From NCBI RefSeq assembly GCF_001424045.1, contig NZ_LMQB01000001.1:780083-844082 (forward strand): a stretch of 64,000 nt of DNA, read 5' to 3'. This document shows positions 36,996-47,705 of this stretch, in pieces; positions within the stretch are counted from its first letter, which is position 1, and each line of letters opens with the position of its first letter. Source of the DNA: Rhizobium sp. Leaf371 (GTDB taxonomy: Bacteria; Pseudomonadota; Alphaproteobacteria; Rhizobiales; Rhizobiaceae). The notes under the pieces were generated by a model. It made no database searches, was not told the DNA's origin, and worked only from the letters and a program-made list of their open reading frames with translations. The translations under genes and the position numbers were made by a program.

Positions 36996-37772
36996 ATGGC
37001 ATTGCCCGATTTCAGCATGCGCCAGCTTCTTGAAGCTGGTGTTCACTTCGGCCACCAGACTCACCGCTGGAACCCGAAGATGAAGCCCTACATCTTCGGC
37101 GAACGGTCCAACGTTCACATCATCGACCTGGCACAGACCGTGCCCATGCTGTCGCGCGCCCTTCAGGCCGTCAGCGACACGGTTGCCAAGGGCGGCCGCG
37201 TTCTCTTCGTCGGCACCAAGCGCCAGGCGTCGGAAATCATCGCCGACAGCGCCAAGCGTTCAGCCCAGTATTACGTCAACGCCCGCTGGCTCGGCGGCAT
37301 GATGACCAACTGGAAGACGATCTCCAACTCGATCCAGCGCCTGCGCAAGCTCGACGAGATCCTCGCTTCCGACGCTTCGGGCTTCACCAAGAAGGAACGC
37401 CTGAACCTCGAGCGCGAGCGCGAAAAGCTCAACCGCGCGCTCGGCGGTATCCGCGACATGGGCGGCGTTCCCGACCTGATGTTCATCATCGACACCAACA
37501 AGGAGTCGATCGCGATCGAAGAAGCCAAGCGTCTTGGCATCCCGGTCGTCGCCGTGATCGACTCGAACTGCGATCCGGACCAGATCGACTACGCGATCCC
37601 CGGCAATGACGACGCTTCGCGCGCCATCTCGCTCTATTGCGACCTGATCGCCCGTGCCGCTCTCGACGGCATCGCCCGTCAGCAGGGCGCTTCCGGCCGC
37701 GACCTCGGCGCTGCCAGCGACCTGCCGCTCGAGCCGGCTCTGGAAGAAGAAGCCGTCGCGACCGACGCCTGA
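36996..37772 (+). CDS. rpsB: 30S ribosomal protein S2
   Basis: 258 residues: [20 protein letters not shown] at the start, then [22 protein letters not shown] and the [22 protein letters not shown] segment of bacterial S2, with an acidic C-terminal tail. ATG 36996 is the conserved start with AAGGAT ahead. The 240-base gap before it carries the GGCACAGGCC repeats and a possible TTGATA box near 36842, so an autoregulatory leader is possible but not demonstrated. Confidence 0.97.
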   Translation: MALPDFSMRQLLEAGVHFGHQTHRWNPKMKPYIFGERSNVHIIDLAQTVPMLSRALQAVSDTVAKGGRVLFVGTKRQASEIIADSAKRSAQYYVNARWLGGMMTNWKTISNSIQRLRKLDEILASDASGFTKKERLNLEREREKLNRALGGIRDMGGVPDLMFIIDTNKESIAIEEAKRLGIPVVAVIDSNCDPDQIDYAIPGNDDASRAISLYCDLIARAALDGIARQQGASGRDLGAASDLPLEPALEEEAVATDA

Positions 37773-37830
37773 TCTCACAGCACGATCACGGCCGGTCTCC
37801 TGAACAAGGGGCCGGCCGAGACCTATTCGA

Positions 37831-37875
37831 CGGGGCCGTTTGCGACTGACGAAGTGGACGGCCCCGCATCTTTTC
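37831..37875 (+). promoter_or_regulatory. Hairpin between rpsB and tsf
   Basis: Perfect 9-base arms CGGGGCCGT (37831-37839) and ACGGCCCCG (37858-37866) with an 18-base loop, followed by CATCTTTTC. Probably a weak terminator/attenuator that lets some transcription reach tsf. Confidence 0.55.
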
Positions 37876-38026
37876 GAGGAGACCGCCGTTTTCGGGCGGA
37901 TCCGCATCGGGTGAGATTGTTCATCACGATGTCATCTTGAGGGGGCACACCCTCACACACTTTCCGGACAGAGCCGCTCGACCGCATCTGAGCGCACCGG
38001 ACGAGAGACAGAAAGAGGCCAAGACG

Positions 38027-38953
38027 ATGACGACCATTACGGCAGCAATGGTGAAGGAACTGCGCGAGAAGTCGGGCGCAGGCATGATGGATTGCAAGAA
38101 GGCACTGGGCGAAACCAACGGCGACATGGAAGCCGCGATCGACTGGCTGCGCGCCAAGGGCATCGCCAAGGCCGACAAGAAGTCGGGCCGCACGGCCGCC
38201 GAAGGCCTGATCGGCATCACCAGCGCCGGCACCAAGGCCGTCGTCATCGAAGTCAACTCCGAGACCGACTTCGTGGCCCGGAACGACGCCTTCCAGGAAC
38301 TGGTCCGCGGCTTCGCCAAGGTTGCCGTCGACACGGACGGTTCGGTCGATGCGATCAACGCCGCCACCTATCCGGCCACCGGCAAGTCGGTTTCCGACAG
38401 CATCAAGGACGCAATCGGCACGATCGGCGAGAACATGACGCTGCGCCGTGCAGCCCTGCTCTCGGTGACCGACGGCGTCGTCGCCACCTATATCCACAAT
38501 GCGGTTGCCGACGGCCTCGGCAAGCTCGGCGTTCTCGTCGCGCTGCAGTCGACCGGCGACAAGGACGCGCTGAACGCCATCGGCCGCCAGGTCGCCATGC
38601 ACATCGCTGCGACCAACCCGCTCGCCATTCGCTCGACGGAAGTCGATGCGGCGGTCGCCGAGCGCGAGCGCAACGTGTTCATCGAGCAGTCGCGCGCGTC
38701 CGGCAAGCCGGACAACATCATCGAGAAGATGGTCGACGGCCGCATGCGCAAGTTCTTCGAAGAGGTCGCGCTGCTCAGCCAGGCCTTCGTCATGAACCCC
38801 GACCTCACCGTCGAGGCTGCCATCAAGGAAGCCGAGAAGACGGTCGGCGCGCCGATCGAAATCACCGGCATGGCCCGCCTGCTGCTCGGCGAAGGCGTCG
38901 AGAAGGAAGAAAGCGACTTCGCCGCCGAAGTGGCCGCTGTCGCCAAGGGCTGA
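38027..38953 (+). CDS. tsf: Elongation factor Ts
   Basis: 308 residues. N-terminal UBA-like [22 protein letters not shown], the nucleotide-exchange motif SETDFVARN near residue 80, and two core subdomains. Recycles EF-Tu-GDP. ATG 38027 gives the standard N-terminus; AGAGG lies about 9 bases before it. A 14-bp hairpin follows the stop. Confidence 0.97.
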   Translation: MTTITAAMVKELREKSGAGMMDCKKALGETNGDMEAAIDWLRAKGIAKADKKSGRTAAEGLIGITSAGTKAVVIEVNSETDFVARNDAFQELVRGFAKVAVDTDGSVDAINAATYPATGKSVSDSIKDAIGTIGENMTLRRAALLSVTDGVVATYIHNAVADGLGKLGVLVALQSTGDKDALNAIGRQVAMHIAATNPLAIRSTEVDAAVAERERNVFIEQSRASGKPDNIIEKMVDGRMRKFFEEVALLSQAFVMNPDLTVEAAIKEAEKTVGAPIEITGMARLLLGEGVEKEESDFAAEVAAVAKG

Positions 38954-38978
38954 TTCTTCATCGGCTTCATGCAAAACG

Positions 38979-39011
38979 GAAGGGCATCGCGTGGACAACG
39001 CGGTGCCCTTC
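38979..39011 (+). terminator. Hairpin after tsf, terminator-like
   Basis: Arms GAAGGGCATCGCGT and ACGCGGTGCCCTTC (one T-G pair) with a 5-base loop. No U-run follows, so it may be a processing or attenuation structure rather than a strong terminator. Confidence 0.55.
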
Positions 39012-39168
39012 GTGTATCCGGCTTGACGCAATCGGCGTCCATATGGCTTGACGCAAAGGCGCCGGCTGGCCGCCCGATTGTTCGGATGCGACGCTGCCCT
39101 TCGGGGGCGGCGTTCTCGACCCATATTGCGCGCCGGATCCCCGGGCGTGCACCACGACAGGAGTGATG

Positions 39169-39891
39169 ATGTCGGCCCAACCGCTCTATAAACGCGTGCT
39201 TTTGAAGTGCTCCGGCGAAGCGCTGATGGGCAACCAGGGTTTTGGCATCGACGTCACGGTCGTCGACCGGATCGCCTCCGACATCGCGGCCGCCCGCGGC
39301 ATGGGTGTCGAGGTCGGCGTGGTCGTCGGCGGCGGCAACATCTTTCGCGGCGTTGCCGTGGCATCCAAAGGGGGCGACCGGGTCACCGGCGACCATATGG
39401 GCATGCTGGCGACCGTCATCAACGCGCTGGCGCTCGCCACCTCGCTGCGCAAGCTCGACATCGACACGGTCGTGCTCTCGGCCATCGCCATGCCGGAGAT
39501 CTGCGAAAGCTTCTCCCAGCGCGCGACGCTCTACCATCTCTCGCTCGGCCGCGTCGTGATCTTTGCCGGCGGCACGGGCAACCCGTTCTTCACGACCGAT
39601 TCGGCCGCAGCCCTTCGCGCCGCCGAAATGGGCGCGCAGGCGATCTTCAAGGGCACCCAGGTGGACGGCATCTATTCCGCCGACCCCAAGAAGGACCCCA
39701 ACGCCACCCGCTTCGAGCGGCTGACCCACAGCGAAGTGCTCGACAAGGGCCTCGCCGTCATGGACGTGTCGGCCGTGGCGCTGGCGCGCGAAAACAGCAT
39801 TCCGATCATCGTCTTCTCGATCCACGAGAAGGGCGGGTTCACCGATATCCTGACGGGCGGCGGCCGCGCCACCATCGTCACCGACAACTGA
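39169..39891 (+). CDS. pyrH: Uridylate kinase
   Basis: 240 residues of the bacterial UMP kinase family: [22 protein letters not shown] near 55-65, the [13 protein letters not shown] motif and [13 protein letters not shown]. Phosphorylates UMP to UDP. GTG 39163, ATG 39166 and ATG 39169 are all in frame; AGGAG at 39159-39163 leaves a usable 5-base spacing only for 39169, giving the usual 240 residues. Confidence 0.96.
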   Translation: MSAQPLYKRVLLKCSGEALMGNQGFGIDVTVVDRIASDIAAARGMGVEVGVVVGGGNIFRGVAVASKGGDRVTGDHMGMLATVINALALATSLRKLDIDTVVLSAIAMPEICESFSQRATLYHLSLGRVVIFAGGTGNPFFTTDSAAALRAAEMGAQAIFKGTQVDGIYSADPKKDPNATRFERLTHSEVLDKGLAVMDVSAVALARENSIPIIVFSIHEKGGFTDILTGGGRATIVTDN

Positions 39892-39961
39892 AAGAGCGGC
39901 CAACAGACGGCGGACGGTCCCGCGCCAGCGGGATCACGCCGATCGAGCACGGAGAAATAAG

Positions 39962-40522
39962 ATGAGTGAAGGTATCGACCTCAACGACCTGAAGCGCCGC
40001 ATGGACGGCGCGATCACTGCGTTCAAGAACGACATCGCCTCGCTGCGGACCGGACGGGCCTCGGCCAACGTTCTCGATCCGGTGATGGTCGAAGCCTATG
40101 GCTCGCGCGTGCCGCTGAACCAGGTGGCCAACATCACGGTTCCCGAGCCGCGCATGCTCGGCGTGTCGGTCTGGGACCGCTCGATGGTCAATGCCGTGGA
40201 TCGCGCGATTCGCGAATCGAATCTCGGCCTCAATCCGATCATGGACGGCCAGACGCTGCGCATTCCCCTGCCGGAACTCAACGAAGAGCGCCGCCGCTCG
40301 CTGGTGAAGGTGGCGCACGACTATGCCGAAAAGAGCAAGGTGGCGATTCGTCACGTGCGCCGCGACGGCATGGACAATCTCAAGAAGGCGGAGAAGGACG
40401 GCACGATCGGCCAGGATATCGGCCGCATCCAGTCGGAAAAGGTCCAGAAGATGACCGACGAGGTGATTTCCGACGTCGATCGCTTGCTCGCCGATAAGGA
40501 AAAGGAAATCATGCAGGTCTAG
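39962..40522 (+). CDS. frr: Ribosome recycling factor
   Basis: 186 residues, the usual rhizobial length. [35 protein letters not shown] and [27 protein letters not shown] are the signature regions; the C-terminal helix ends KEKEIMQV. Splits post-termination ribosomes with EF-G. GGAG lies about 8 bases before ATG. Part of the pyrH-frr-uppS-cdsA run. Confidence 0.97.
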   Translation: MSEGIDLNDLKRRMDGAITAFKNDIASLRTGRASANVLDPVMVEAYGSRVPLNQVANITVPEPRMLGVSVWDRSMVNAVDRAIRESNLGLNPIMDGQTLRIPLPELNEERRRSLVKVAHDYAEKSKVAIRHVRRDGMDNLKKAEKDGTIGQDIGRIQSEKVQKMTDEVISDVDRLLADKEKEIMQV

Positions 40523-40567
40523 TCTGCATCCCTGCGTTTTACCCTCCTTCGCGAAGTCAGGCCGTCC

Positions 40568-41347
40568 ATGTCCGATCCGTCCGCCAGAACGCTTCCCGCG
40601 CATGTCGCCATCATCATGGACGGCAATGGCCGTTGGGCCGCCCGGCGCGGCCTGCCGCGGACCATGGGGCACCGCAAGGGTGTTGAGGCCGTTCGCGAGA
40701 CGGTGCGCGCCGCCGGCGCGCTCGGCATCCGCTATCTCACGCTCTACGCCTTCTCCTCGGAAAACTGGAGCCGGCCGGAGCCGGAGGTCAGCGACCTCAT
40801 GGGCCTGCTGAAGGTGTTCATTCGCCGGGATCTGGCGGAACTGCACCGCCAGAACGTGCGGATCCGCATCATTGGCTGCCGCTCCAACCTGCGCAGCGAC
40901 GTGCTGCCGCTGCTGCTGGAGGCGGAAGAGACGACGCGCAACAATACCGGCATCACCGTCTGCATCGCCTTCAACTACGGTTCGCGCGACGAGATTGCCC
41001 GCGCCGTTCAGGCGCTGGCGGTCGACGTCGCCGCCGGCCGGCTCAGCCCTCAGGAGATCACGCCCGCGATGATCGCCAGCCGGCTCGACACCGCCGGCAT
41101 CCCCGATCCCGACCTCGTCATCCGCACGAGCGGCGAGGAGCGGCTCTCCAACTTCCTGCTCTGGCAATCCGCCTATTCGGAATTCGTCTTCCTGCCGGAA
41201 TACTGGCCGGACTTCGACCGGGCGCTTCTGATGCGGGCGATCGACACCTACCGGCAGCGGGATCGCCGCTTCGGCAATGTCGCCTCCGCCACCGATGCGG
41301 CATCTCCCGGGACCCCGCCGCCGGCCAGCCTTGCGGTCGGTTCGTGA
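40568..41347 (+). CDS. uppS: Undecaprenyl diphosphate synthase
   Basis: 259-residue cis-prenyltransferase. Active-site motif IMDGNGRWA with Asp18, [11 protein letters not shown], and C-terminal [24 protein letters not shown]. Makes the C55 carrier for peptidoglycan and O-antigen. A Pro/Ala/Ser tail of about 15 residues ends the protein. The stop overlaps the cdsA start (TGATG). Confidence 0.96.
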   Translation: MSDPSARTLPAHVAIIMDGNGRWAARRGLPRTMGHRKGVEAVRETVRAAGALGIRYLTLYAFSSENWSRPEPEVSDLMGLLKVFIRRDLAELHRQNVRIRIIGCRSNLRSDVLPLLLEAEETTRNNTGITVCIAFNYGSRDEIARAVQALAVDVAAGRLSPQEITPAMIASRLDTAGIPDPDLVIRTSGEERLSNFLLWQSAYSEFVFLPEYWPDFDRALLMRAIDTYRQRDRRFGNVASATDAASPGTPPPASLAVGS

Positions 41348-42174
41348 TGAGCCGCGAACTCCGGCTCCGGATCCTCTCCGGCATCGTGCTTGCCGCGGTC
41401 GCGCTCGGCGATACCTGGATCGGCGGTCCCGCCTTTGCCATCCTCTCGGCCGTCATCGGGCTTGCCGTCTGGCATGAATGGACCAGCATGACGCGGATCG
41501 CCGCCGGCGACCGTGGCGCCTATCTCGCCGGCTGGGGCGTGCAGGCGGTCGTCGCCGTGCTCATCATCGGCGGCGGCGACGAATATGCCCTGCCGGTGCT
41601 CATCCTCGCCGCGATCGCCGCCATCGTCTGGTCGCGATTCCATGGCCGGGGCTGGTGGCTGCCGGGCGGCGTCGCCTATGCCGGGATGACGACGATCTCG
41701 CTCGCGACCATTCGCGACGACACGCAGGTCGGCTTCGTCGCCATGCTCTTCGTCTTTTCCGTCGTCTGGGCGACCGACATTCTCGCCTTCTTCTTCGGTC
41801 GCGCGATCGGCGGGCCGAAGCTCGCGCCGAGCATCTCTCCGGGCAAGACCTGGTCGGGCGCCATCGGCGGGGCGGTCTCGGGCGTCGTGGCCGGCACCGC
41901 CGTCTACGCCGCCTATTTCCCGCTCGAGGACGCGCGCATTCCGCTGGTCGCGCTGGTGCTGTCGATCGCCAGCCAATGCGGCGACCTGTTCGAATCCTAT
42001 GTGAAGCGGCGCTGCGGCGTGAAGGACAGCGGCCGCATCATTCCCGGCCACGGGGGCGTCTGGGACCGGGTGGACGGGCTGGTCGTCGCCTGCTTTGCGG
42101 CCCTGATCATCGCGCTCGGGGAGGCGATGACGGGGGCGGGCGGACGGATCGGGGCTCTGCTGCTCGGGCTCTGA
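41347..42174 (+). CDS. cdsA: Phosphatidate cytidylyltransferase
   Basis: 275-residue membrane enzyme with about seven hydrophobic segments. The CTP-transferase signature SQCGDLFESYVKRRCGVKDSG and IIPGHGGVWDRVDG lies in the last third. Forms CDP-diacylglycerol. ATG 41347 overlaps the uppS stop by one base; the GTG at 41344 is less likely. The stop codon sits in a duplicated 14-mer. The next gene is rseP, with no dxr between them. Confidence 0.95.
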   Translation: MSRELRLRILSGIVLAAVALGDTWIGGPAFAILSAVIGLAVWHEWTSMTRIAAGDRGAYLAGWGVQAVVAVLIIGGGDEYALPVLILAAIAAIVWSRFHGRGWWLPGGVAYAGMTTISLATIRDDTQVGFVAMLFVFSVVWATDILAFFFGRAIGGPKLAPSISPGKTWSGAIGGAVSGVVAGTAVYAAYFPLEDARIPLVALVLSIASQCGDLFESYVKRRCGVKDSGRIIPGHGGVWDRVDGLVVACFAALIIALGEAMTGAGGRIGALLLGL

Positions 42175-42193
42175 GTCTAGGGCTCTGAGTCTG
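42166..42193. repeat. Duplicated 14-mer spanning the cdsA stop codon
   Basis: GGGCTCTGAGTCTA (42166-42179) and GGGCTCTGAGTCTG (42180-42193) are adjacent; the TGA in the first is the cdsA stop. A second 14-mer, GCCTCCGGCGACCT, is duplicated at 42308-42321 and 42327-42340 before rseP. Confidence 0.88.
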
Positions 42194-42353
42194 GGGCGCG
42201 CGGAGTCTCGGGGCCGATTCCCGGGTACGGACGGGCCGCGGAAACGTGATGTCGGGGCCATATCGCATTCTTCATGCCGCATCTGTAAGGTGGCGCGCGT
42301 GGCGCCTGCCTCCGGCGACCTAGCCCGCCTCCGGCGACCTGATAAGGACGACT

Positions 42354-43508
42354 ATGACCTACCTGGCCGATCTTCTGCATCTCTTCGTGGGCTATATCGT
42401 CCCGTTTCTCCTGGTTCTGACGCTGCTCGTCTTCGTGCACGAGATGGGACATTATCTCGTCGGGCGCTGGTCGGGCATCAAGATCGTCGCCTTCTCCATC
42501 GGGTTCGGGCCCGAACTGGTCGGCTTCAACGATCGGCACGGCACGCGGTGGAAGTTCTGCGCCATCCCGCTCGGCGGCTATGTCAAGTTCTATGGCGACG
42601 AGGATGCGGCGAGCACGCCGGACTATCACACGCTCGAAGGCCTCTCAGCCGAGGATCGCGGGCGGACCTTTCTCGGGGCCAAGCTGTGGAAGCGGGCGGC
42701 AACGGTCGCGGCCGGGCCGATTGCCAATTTCATCCTCGCCATCGTCATCTATGCGCTCCTGTTTTCGATCTATGGCAAGCCGATCGCCGACCCCGTCGTC
42801 TCCGAGGTGAAGGCCGGCAGTGCGGCGGCCGAATCGGGCATCCGGCCGGGCGATCTGCTCGTCTCCATCGACGGTTCCACGGTCACGACCTTCGACGATG
42901 TCCGCCGCTATGTGGGCGTTCGCCCGGAGATCCCGATCGTCGTGGAGATCCGCCGCGACGGGCAGCGCGTCGACGTGCCCATGGTGCCGAAGCGCACCGA
43001 GATCACCGACCAGTTCGGCAACAAGATGGAAATGGGCATCATCGGCATCCTGACGAACCAGGAAAGCGGCAATTTCCGTCTGGAGAGCTTTGGCCCGCTG
43101 GAGGCGATCGGGCAGGGCGCGATCGAGAGCTGGCATATCGTCACCGGCACCTTCGCCTATATCGGCAATCTCGTCACCGGCAACATGAAGGCCGACCAGC
43201 TGGGCGGGCCGATCCGCGTGGCGCAGGCCTCCGGCCAGATGGCGACGCTCGGCGTCGCCGCCGTGCTGCAGCTGGCGGCCGTGCTTTCCGTCTCCATCGG
43301 CCTTCTCAATCTGATGCCGGTGCCGGTGCTCGACGGCGGGCATCTGATGTTCTACGCGATCGAAGCCGTTCGCGGTCGTCCGCTCGGCGCCTCGGCACAG
43401 GATATCGCCTTCCGCATCGGCTTCGCCATGGTCCTGATGCTGATGGTTTTCGCCACCTGGAACGATATTTCCTCGCTTGTCGGACGAATGAGCGGCGCGG
43501 TTGGCTAA
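42354..43508 (+). CDS. rseP: Site-2 zinc metalloprotease RseP
   Basis: 384 residues. Zinc motif HEMGH in TM1 (about residues 29-33), a PDZ domain near 130-210 (GSAAAESGIRPGDLLVSIDG), and the second catalytic motif NLMPVPVLDGG near 318-328 in TM3. Cleaves anti-sigma factors or remnant signal peptides within the inner membrane. Lies between cdsA and bamA as in many proteobacteria. Confidence 0.95.
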   Translation: MTYLADLLHLFVGYIVPFLLVLTLLVFVHEMGHYLVGRWSGIKIVAFSIGFGPELVGFNDRHGTRWKFCAIPLGGYVKFYGDEDAASTPDYHTLEGLSAEDRGRTFLGAKLWKRAATVAAGPIANFILAIVIYALLFSIYGKPIADPVVSEVKAGSAAAESGIRPGDLLVSIDGSTVTTFDDVRRYVGVRPEIPIVVEIRRDGQRVDVPMVPKRTEITDQFGNKMEMGIIGILTNQESGNFRLESFGPLEAIGQGAIESWHIVTGTFAYIGNLVTGNMKADQLGGPIRVAQASGQMATLGVAAVLQLAAVLSVSIGLLNLMPVPVLDGGHLMFYAIEAVRGRPLGASAQDIAFRIGFAMVLMLMVFATWNDISSLVGRMSGAVG

Positions 43509-43555
43509 AGGTTAAGGAAGAGGCGCTAAAACGGATGAAGCTTCTCTTCAAGGAT

Positions 43556-43584
43556 TTGATTAGAAACGATTTGTTTACGATAAT
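43556..43584 (+). promoter_or_regulatory. Candidate bamA promoter
   Basis: TTGATT (43556-43561), 17-base spacer, GATAAT (43579-43584), in a conspicuously A/T-rich island (about 43540-43645). A small hairpin GTGGC-CGTTCA-GCCAC (43596-43611) falls in the resulting long 5' leader of bamA. Confidence 0.5.
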
Positions 43585-43740
43585 TCTTCTCTGTAGTGGC
43601 CGTTCAGCCACGGTGGGAATTGAAGTAAACGGAAATTAACGTGCTACCTTGCTTGTATGAGAAAAGCGGGTAAAACGGCAGGCATGACCGGAGTCGGCAC
43701 GAGTTCGCCGCGGGACATTGGAAGAAGGTAAGATCAGAAC

Positions 43741-46083
43741 ATGAAGGCTGGTTCAAAGTTTTTGAACGCGGTGTCGGCGGTTGCGCTGTCTGCAGGGATT
43801 GTCGCATCTGGAACTGGCGTCGTCGTTCTTGCCAGTGCGTCTGTCGCTGAAGCCGCGACGATCCGTCGCGTCGACGTTCGCGGTGCGACGCGCGTCAGCG
43901 CCGAAACGGTCCGCTCGAACATCACCATCGTTCCCGGTCGGGAATTCACCAATGCCGACATCGACGCTTCGGTGAAGCGCCTATACGACACCGGCTACTT
44001 CTCCAATGTCAGCATCAACGTCTCCGGCGGCGCGCTGGTCGTGAACGTCAGCGAGAACAACCTGATCAATCAGGTGGTCTTCAACGGCAACCGCAAGATT
44101 ACCGACGACAAGCTGGCCGCGGCCGTCAAGACCCGCTCGCTGAGCGCCTATAGCGAGGCGACCGTTCAGGCCGACATCCAGTCGATCAAGGATGCCTATG
44201 CCGGCATCGGCCGCAACGACGTGACCGTGACCGTGCAGACGGCACCGGTTGCCGAAGGCCGCATCAACGTGGCGTTCGTCGTCAACGAAGGCGACCGCAC
44301 CAAGATCCGCTCGATCAACTTCGTCGGCAACAATGCCTATAGCGACGGCCGCCTTCAGGGCGTCATCGCCACCAAGAAGTCCGGCATTCTCTCCTTCCTG
44401 AACCGGAAGGACGTCTACAATGCCGACAAGCTGCGCGCCGACGAAGAGCAGCTTCGCCAGTTCTACTACAATCGCGGCTATGCCGACTTCCGCGTCGTCA
44501 ATTCGGATGCCGTTCTCGACGAGACCGCCAACGAATACACGATCACCATCACGGTCGAAGAAGGCGAGCGCTACGATTTCGGTGCGGTCAATGTCGAATC
44601 GACCGTCGAAGGCATCAATGCCGACGAACTGAAGGGTCTCGTCCAGAGCCGTCAGGGCACGATCTACAAGGCCAAGGACGTGCAGGAAACGATGTCGGAA
44701 ATCTCCAAGCGCGTCGCCGCGCAAGGATATCCCTTCGCCCGCGTCACGCCGCGCGGCAACCGCGACTTCGCGGGCCGCACGATCGCCGTGGATTACCTGG
44801 TCGACCAGGGCGAGCGCGCCTATATCGAGCGCATCGAGATCCGCGGCAACACCCGCACGCGCGACTACGTCATCCGTCGCGAATTCGACATGAGCGAAGG
44901 CGACGCCTTCAACCAGGAAATGATCGCGACGGCCAAGCGTCGTCTCGAAGCGCTCGGCTACTTCTCGACCGTCAACATCTCGACCCAGCAGGGCACCGCG
45001 TCCGACCGCGTCGTCGTGATCGTCGACGTGCAGGATCAGTCGACCGGTTCGTTCGGCATCGGCGCCGGCTATTCGGCCGGCAGCGGCGGCGGCTTCCTGG
45101 TGGAAGCCTCGATCGAGGAAAAGAACTTCCTCGGCCGTGGTCAGTACATCCGCATCGCAGCCGGTCGCGGCGAAGACAGCCGGACCTACAACGTCTCCTT
45201 CACCGAGCCTTATTTCCTCGGCTACCGTCTGGCCGCCGGCTTCGACGTGTTCAAGAACGAGAACGACTTCAACGACGACAACTACAGCTACGAGGATCAG
45301 GGCTTCAGCCTGCGCGTGACCGCGCCGATCACCGAGCGGCTGTCCTCGACGCTGCGCTACAACTACACGCGCCTCGACTATCACGCCTCGAGCGACGAAC
45401 TGGCCGACCTGTCGACGCCGTATCGTCGCGTCGTCAACAACTCGCCGTGGACCCGTTCGTCGGTGTCCAACTCGTTCACCTACAATTCGCTCGACGATGC
45501 CCAGCTGCCGCATGAAGGCATCCTGGCGTCGGCCACGCAGGAACTGGCCGGCCTCGGCGGCACGTCCGATTTCTACAAGCTGACGGCCAAGGCCAAGTGG
45601 TACTACACCGTCAACGACGATGCCGACGTGATCGCCTCGCTGTCGGCAGGTGCGGGCCATGTGGTCGGCACGACCGGCCCGATGGAAGTGTTCGACCAGT
45701 TCCAGATCGGCAGCAACGAAATCCGTGGCTTCGAGCGCAACGGTATCGGTCCGCGCAGCCGCGAATATGACGATGCCATCGGCGGCACGACCTACTTCAC
45801 GGCTTCGGCCGAAGCGACTTTCCCGCTGCCGGGCATTCCGCGCGATGCGGGCTTCCGTGGCGCCGTCTTCGCAGATGCCGGCACGCTCTATGGCAACGAC
45901 GTCAATGTCCGTGCCAGCGACCGTATCGTGGGAACCGATGCCTCGCTTCGGGCCTCGGTCGGTGTCGGCCTGCTCTGGGCGTCGCCCTTCGGTCCGCTCC
46001 GCATCGACTACGCGGTCCCGGTCGCCAAGGAAGATTACGACAAGGTGCAGAACATCAAGTTCGGTATTTCGTCGAATTTCTGA
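43741..46083 (+). CDS. bamA: Outer membrane protein assembly factor BamA
   Basis: 780 residues: signal peptide (about 1-38, ending SVAEAA), five POTRA repeats to about residue 375 (first [21 protein letters not shown], later [22 protein letters not shown]), then the 16-stranded Omp85 barrel with the conserved loop [11 protein letters not shown] (VRGF-type motif) and a C-terminal [10 protein letters not shown] strand ending in Phe. Inserts barrel proteins into the outer membrane. Confidence 0.97.
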   Translation: MKAGSKFLNAVSAVALSAGIVASGTGVVVLASASVAEAATIRRVDVRGATRVSAETVRSNITIVPGREFTNADIDASVKRLYDTGYFSNVSINVSGGALVVNVSENNLINQVVFNGNRKITDDKLAAAVKTRSLSAYSEATVQADIQSIKDAYAGIGRNDVTVTVQTAPVAEGRINVAFVVNEGDRTKIRSINFVGNNAYSDGRLQGVIATKKSGILSFLNRKDVYNADKLRADEEQLRQFYYNRGYADFRVVNSDAVLDETANEYTITITVEEGERYDFGAVNVESTVEGINADELKGLVQSRQGTIYKAKDVQETMSEISKRVAAQGYPFARVTPRGNRDFAGRTIAVDYLVDQGERAYIERIEIRGNTRTRDYVIRREFDMSEGDAFNQEMIATAKRRLEALGYFSTVNISTQQGTASDRVVVIVDVQDQSTGSFGIGAGYSAGSGGGFLVEASIEEKNFLGRGQYIRIAAGRGEDSRTYNVSFTEPYFLGYRLAAGFDVFKNENDFNDDNYSYEDQGFSLRVTAPITERLSSTLRYNYTRLDYHASSDELADLSTPYRRVVNNSPWTRSSVSNSFTYNSLDDAQLPHEGILASATQELAGLGGTSDFYKLTAKAKWYYTVNDDADVIASLSAGAGHVVGTTGPMEVFDQFQIGSNEIRGFERNGIGPRSREYDDAIGGTTYFTASAEATFPLPGIPRDAGFRGAVFADAGTLYGNDVNVRASDRIVGTDASLRASVGVGLLWASPFGPLRIDYAVPVAKEDYDKVQNIKFGISSNF

Positions 46084-46130
46084 TATCGGCAGTCCAGAAC
46101 TGCATGCCAAACTGTTCTGGAGTCTGGCCC

Positions 46131-47201
46131 ATGGATGCTAACTGGTTTTTCCCGCCGCATGACGGGCTCCGCCTGAGCGATCTGGCGGAGCGCATCGGCG
46201 CTTCGCTGCAGGACGAGAGCGTCGGCGACCGGATCGTTTCCTCGGTCGCGCCGACCTATCGGGCCGGCCCCCGCGACATCTGCTACATGCTGCAGCGGCG
46301 CTACCGCGACGAGTTCACGACGTCGCAGGCGGCGGCCGTGATCTGCAACGAGGCGGTCGCCTCGATCGTTCCGCCGCACATCCCCGTGCTGTTTGCGAAA
46401 TATCCCCATACGGCCTTTGCCCTTGCCGGCGCCATCTTCCATCCCGAAGCCCTGCGTCCGATCCAGAATCTTGCCGGGCAGAGCGGTATTTCGCCGGCGG
46501 CCTTCGTCGATCCCACCGCGCGGCTCGAGGACGGCATCGACATCGAGGCGACGGCGGTGATCGGGGCAGGGGTCGAGATCGGCACCGGCACGCGCATTGC
46601 CGCGGGCGTCGTCATCGGTCCCGGCGTGCGCATCGGCCGCGACTGCACGATTTCGGCGGGCGCGACCATTCTGTGCTCGCTCGTCGGCAACAATGTCATC
46701 ATTCATCCGGGCGCCCGGATCGGCCAGGACGGTTTCGGCAATGCGCCGGGTCCGCGTGGCGGCATGATCAAGATCGTGCAGATCGGCCGCGTCATCCTGC
46801 AGGATCACGTGGAGATCGGCGCCAATACGACGATCGACCGCGGCGCGATGGACGACACCGTCATCGGCGAGGGCACCAAGATCGATAATCTCGTCCAGGT
46901 CGGCCACAACGTCCGCATCGGGCGCCATTGCGGCATTGCAGCGAAGGTCGGCATCGCCGGCAGCACGCGCATCGGCGACGGCGTGATGATCGGCGGCGCG
47001 GCCGCGATCAACGGACATATCACGATCGGCGACCGCAGCCAGATCGGCGCGATGAGCGGCGTGGCCGCGGACGTGCCGGCCGGCGAGCGCTATGGCGGCA
47101 TTCCCGCGCGTCCCATGCGCGACTTCCTGCGGGAAGCGGCCGAGATTGCGGCGCGGGCCAACCTGAGAAAGCGCAAGACGACGACGGGAGACAAGCAATG
47201 A
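46131..47201 (+). CDS. lpxD: UDP-3-O-(3-hydroxyacyl)glucosamine N-acyltransferase
   Basis: 356 residues. N-terminal uridine-binding domain followed by a long left-handed beta-helix of hexapeptides (from about residue 120) and a C-terminal helix. [19 protein letters not shown] holds the catalytic His. Third step of lipid A synthesis. ATG 46131 chosen; GGAG is 9 bases upstream. The stop overlaps the fabZ start (ATGA). Confidence 0.96.
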   Translation: MDANWFFPPHDGLRLSDLAERIGASLQDESVGDRIVSSVAPTYRAGPRDICYMLQRRYRDEFTTSQAAAVICNEAVASIVPPHIPVLFAKYPHTAFALAGAIFHPEALRPIQNLAGQSGISPAAFVDPTARLEDGIDIEATAVIGAGVEIGTGTRIAAGVVIGPGVRIGRDCTISAGATILCSLVGNNVIIHPGARIGQDGFGNAPGPRGGMIKIVQIGRVILQDHVEIGANTTIDRGAMDDTVIGEGTKIDNLVQVGHNVRIGRHCGIAAKVGIAGSTRIGDGVMIGGAAAINGHITIGDRSQIGAMSGVAADVPAGERYGGIPARPMRDFLREAAEIAARANLRKRKTTTGDKQ

Positions 47202-47704
47202 GCGAAACCCCAATGGGCGATACGGGGGGCGAGACGAAAGGTGACGTGGGCGCAACGGTTCTCGGCACGGCCGATATCCGCGAGATCATGAAGCTCCTGC
47301 CGCACCGCTATCCGTTTCTGCTGGTCGACAAGATCATCGAGATCGACAGCGACAATTCGGCGATCGGCATCAAGAACGTGACGGCGAACGAGCCGCATTT
47401 CACCGGGCACTTTCCCGACCAGCCGATCATGCCGGGCGTCCTTCTGATCGAGGGCATGGCGCAGACGGCGGGCGCGATCTGTGCGCGCAAGACCGCGACC
47501 GGCAGCAATCTCGTCTATTTCATGACGATCGACAATGCGCGGTTCCGCAAGCCGGTGGTGCCCGGCGATCGCGTGGAGTATCACGTGGTCAAGCAGAAGC
47601 AGCGCGGCAGTATCTGGAAGTTTCATTGCGACGCCAAAGTTGACGGGCAGCTGGTCGCGGAAGCGGATATCGGTGCCATGATCATCAGCAAGGACGAAGC
47701 CTGA
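47198..47704 (+). CDS. fabZ: 3-hydroxyacyl-ACP dehydratase FabZ
   Basis: 168 residues: [14 protein letters not shown] near 33-46, catalytic [20 protein letters not shown] near 66-85 (His and the later Glu). Dehydrates 3-hydroxyacyl-ACP, competing with LpxA/LpxD for the same substrate, which fits its place between them. About 20 N-terminal residues exceed the E. coli protein. Starts within the lpxD stop. Confidence 0.96.
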   Translation: MSETPMGDTGGETKGDVGATVLGTADIREIMKLLPHRYPFLLVDKIIEIDSDNSAIGIKNVTANEPHFTGHFPDQPIMPGVLLIEGMAQTAGAICARKTATGSNLVYFMTIDNARFRKPVVPGDRVEYHVVKQKQRGSIWKFHCDAKVDGQLVAEADIGAMIISKDEA

Positions 47705-47705
47705 C

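Noticed and set aside
41347-43508. Loss of dxr as a metabolic defect
   Set aside because: As far as I recall many rhizobia keep dxr elsewhere, so its absence between cdsA and rseP is not by itself unusual.
43981-46110. About 700-codon open frame opposite bamA
   Set aside because: Antisense shadow of BamA, whose frame shows complete POTRA and barrel motifs.
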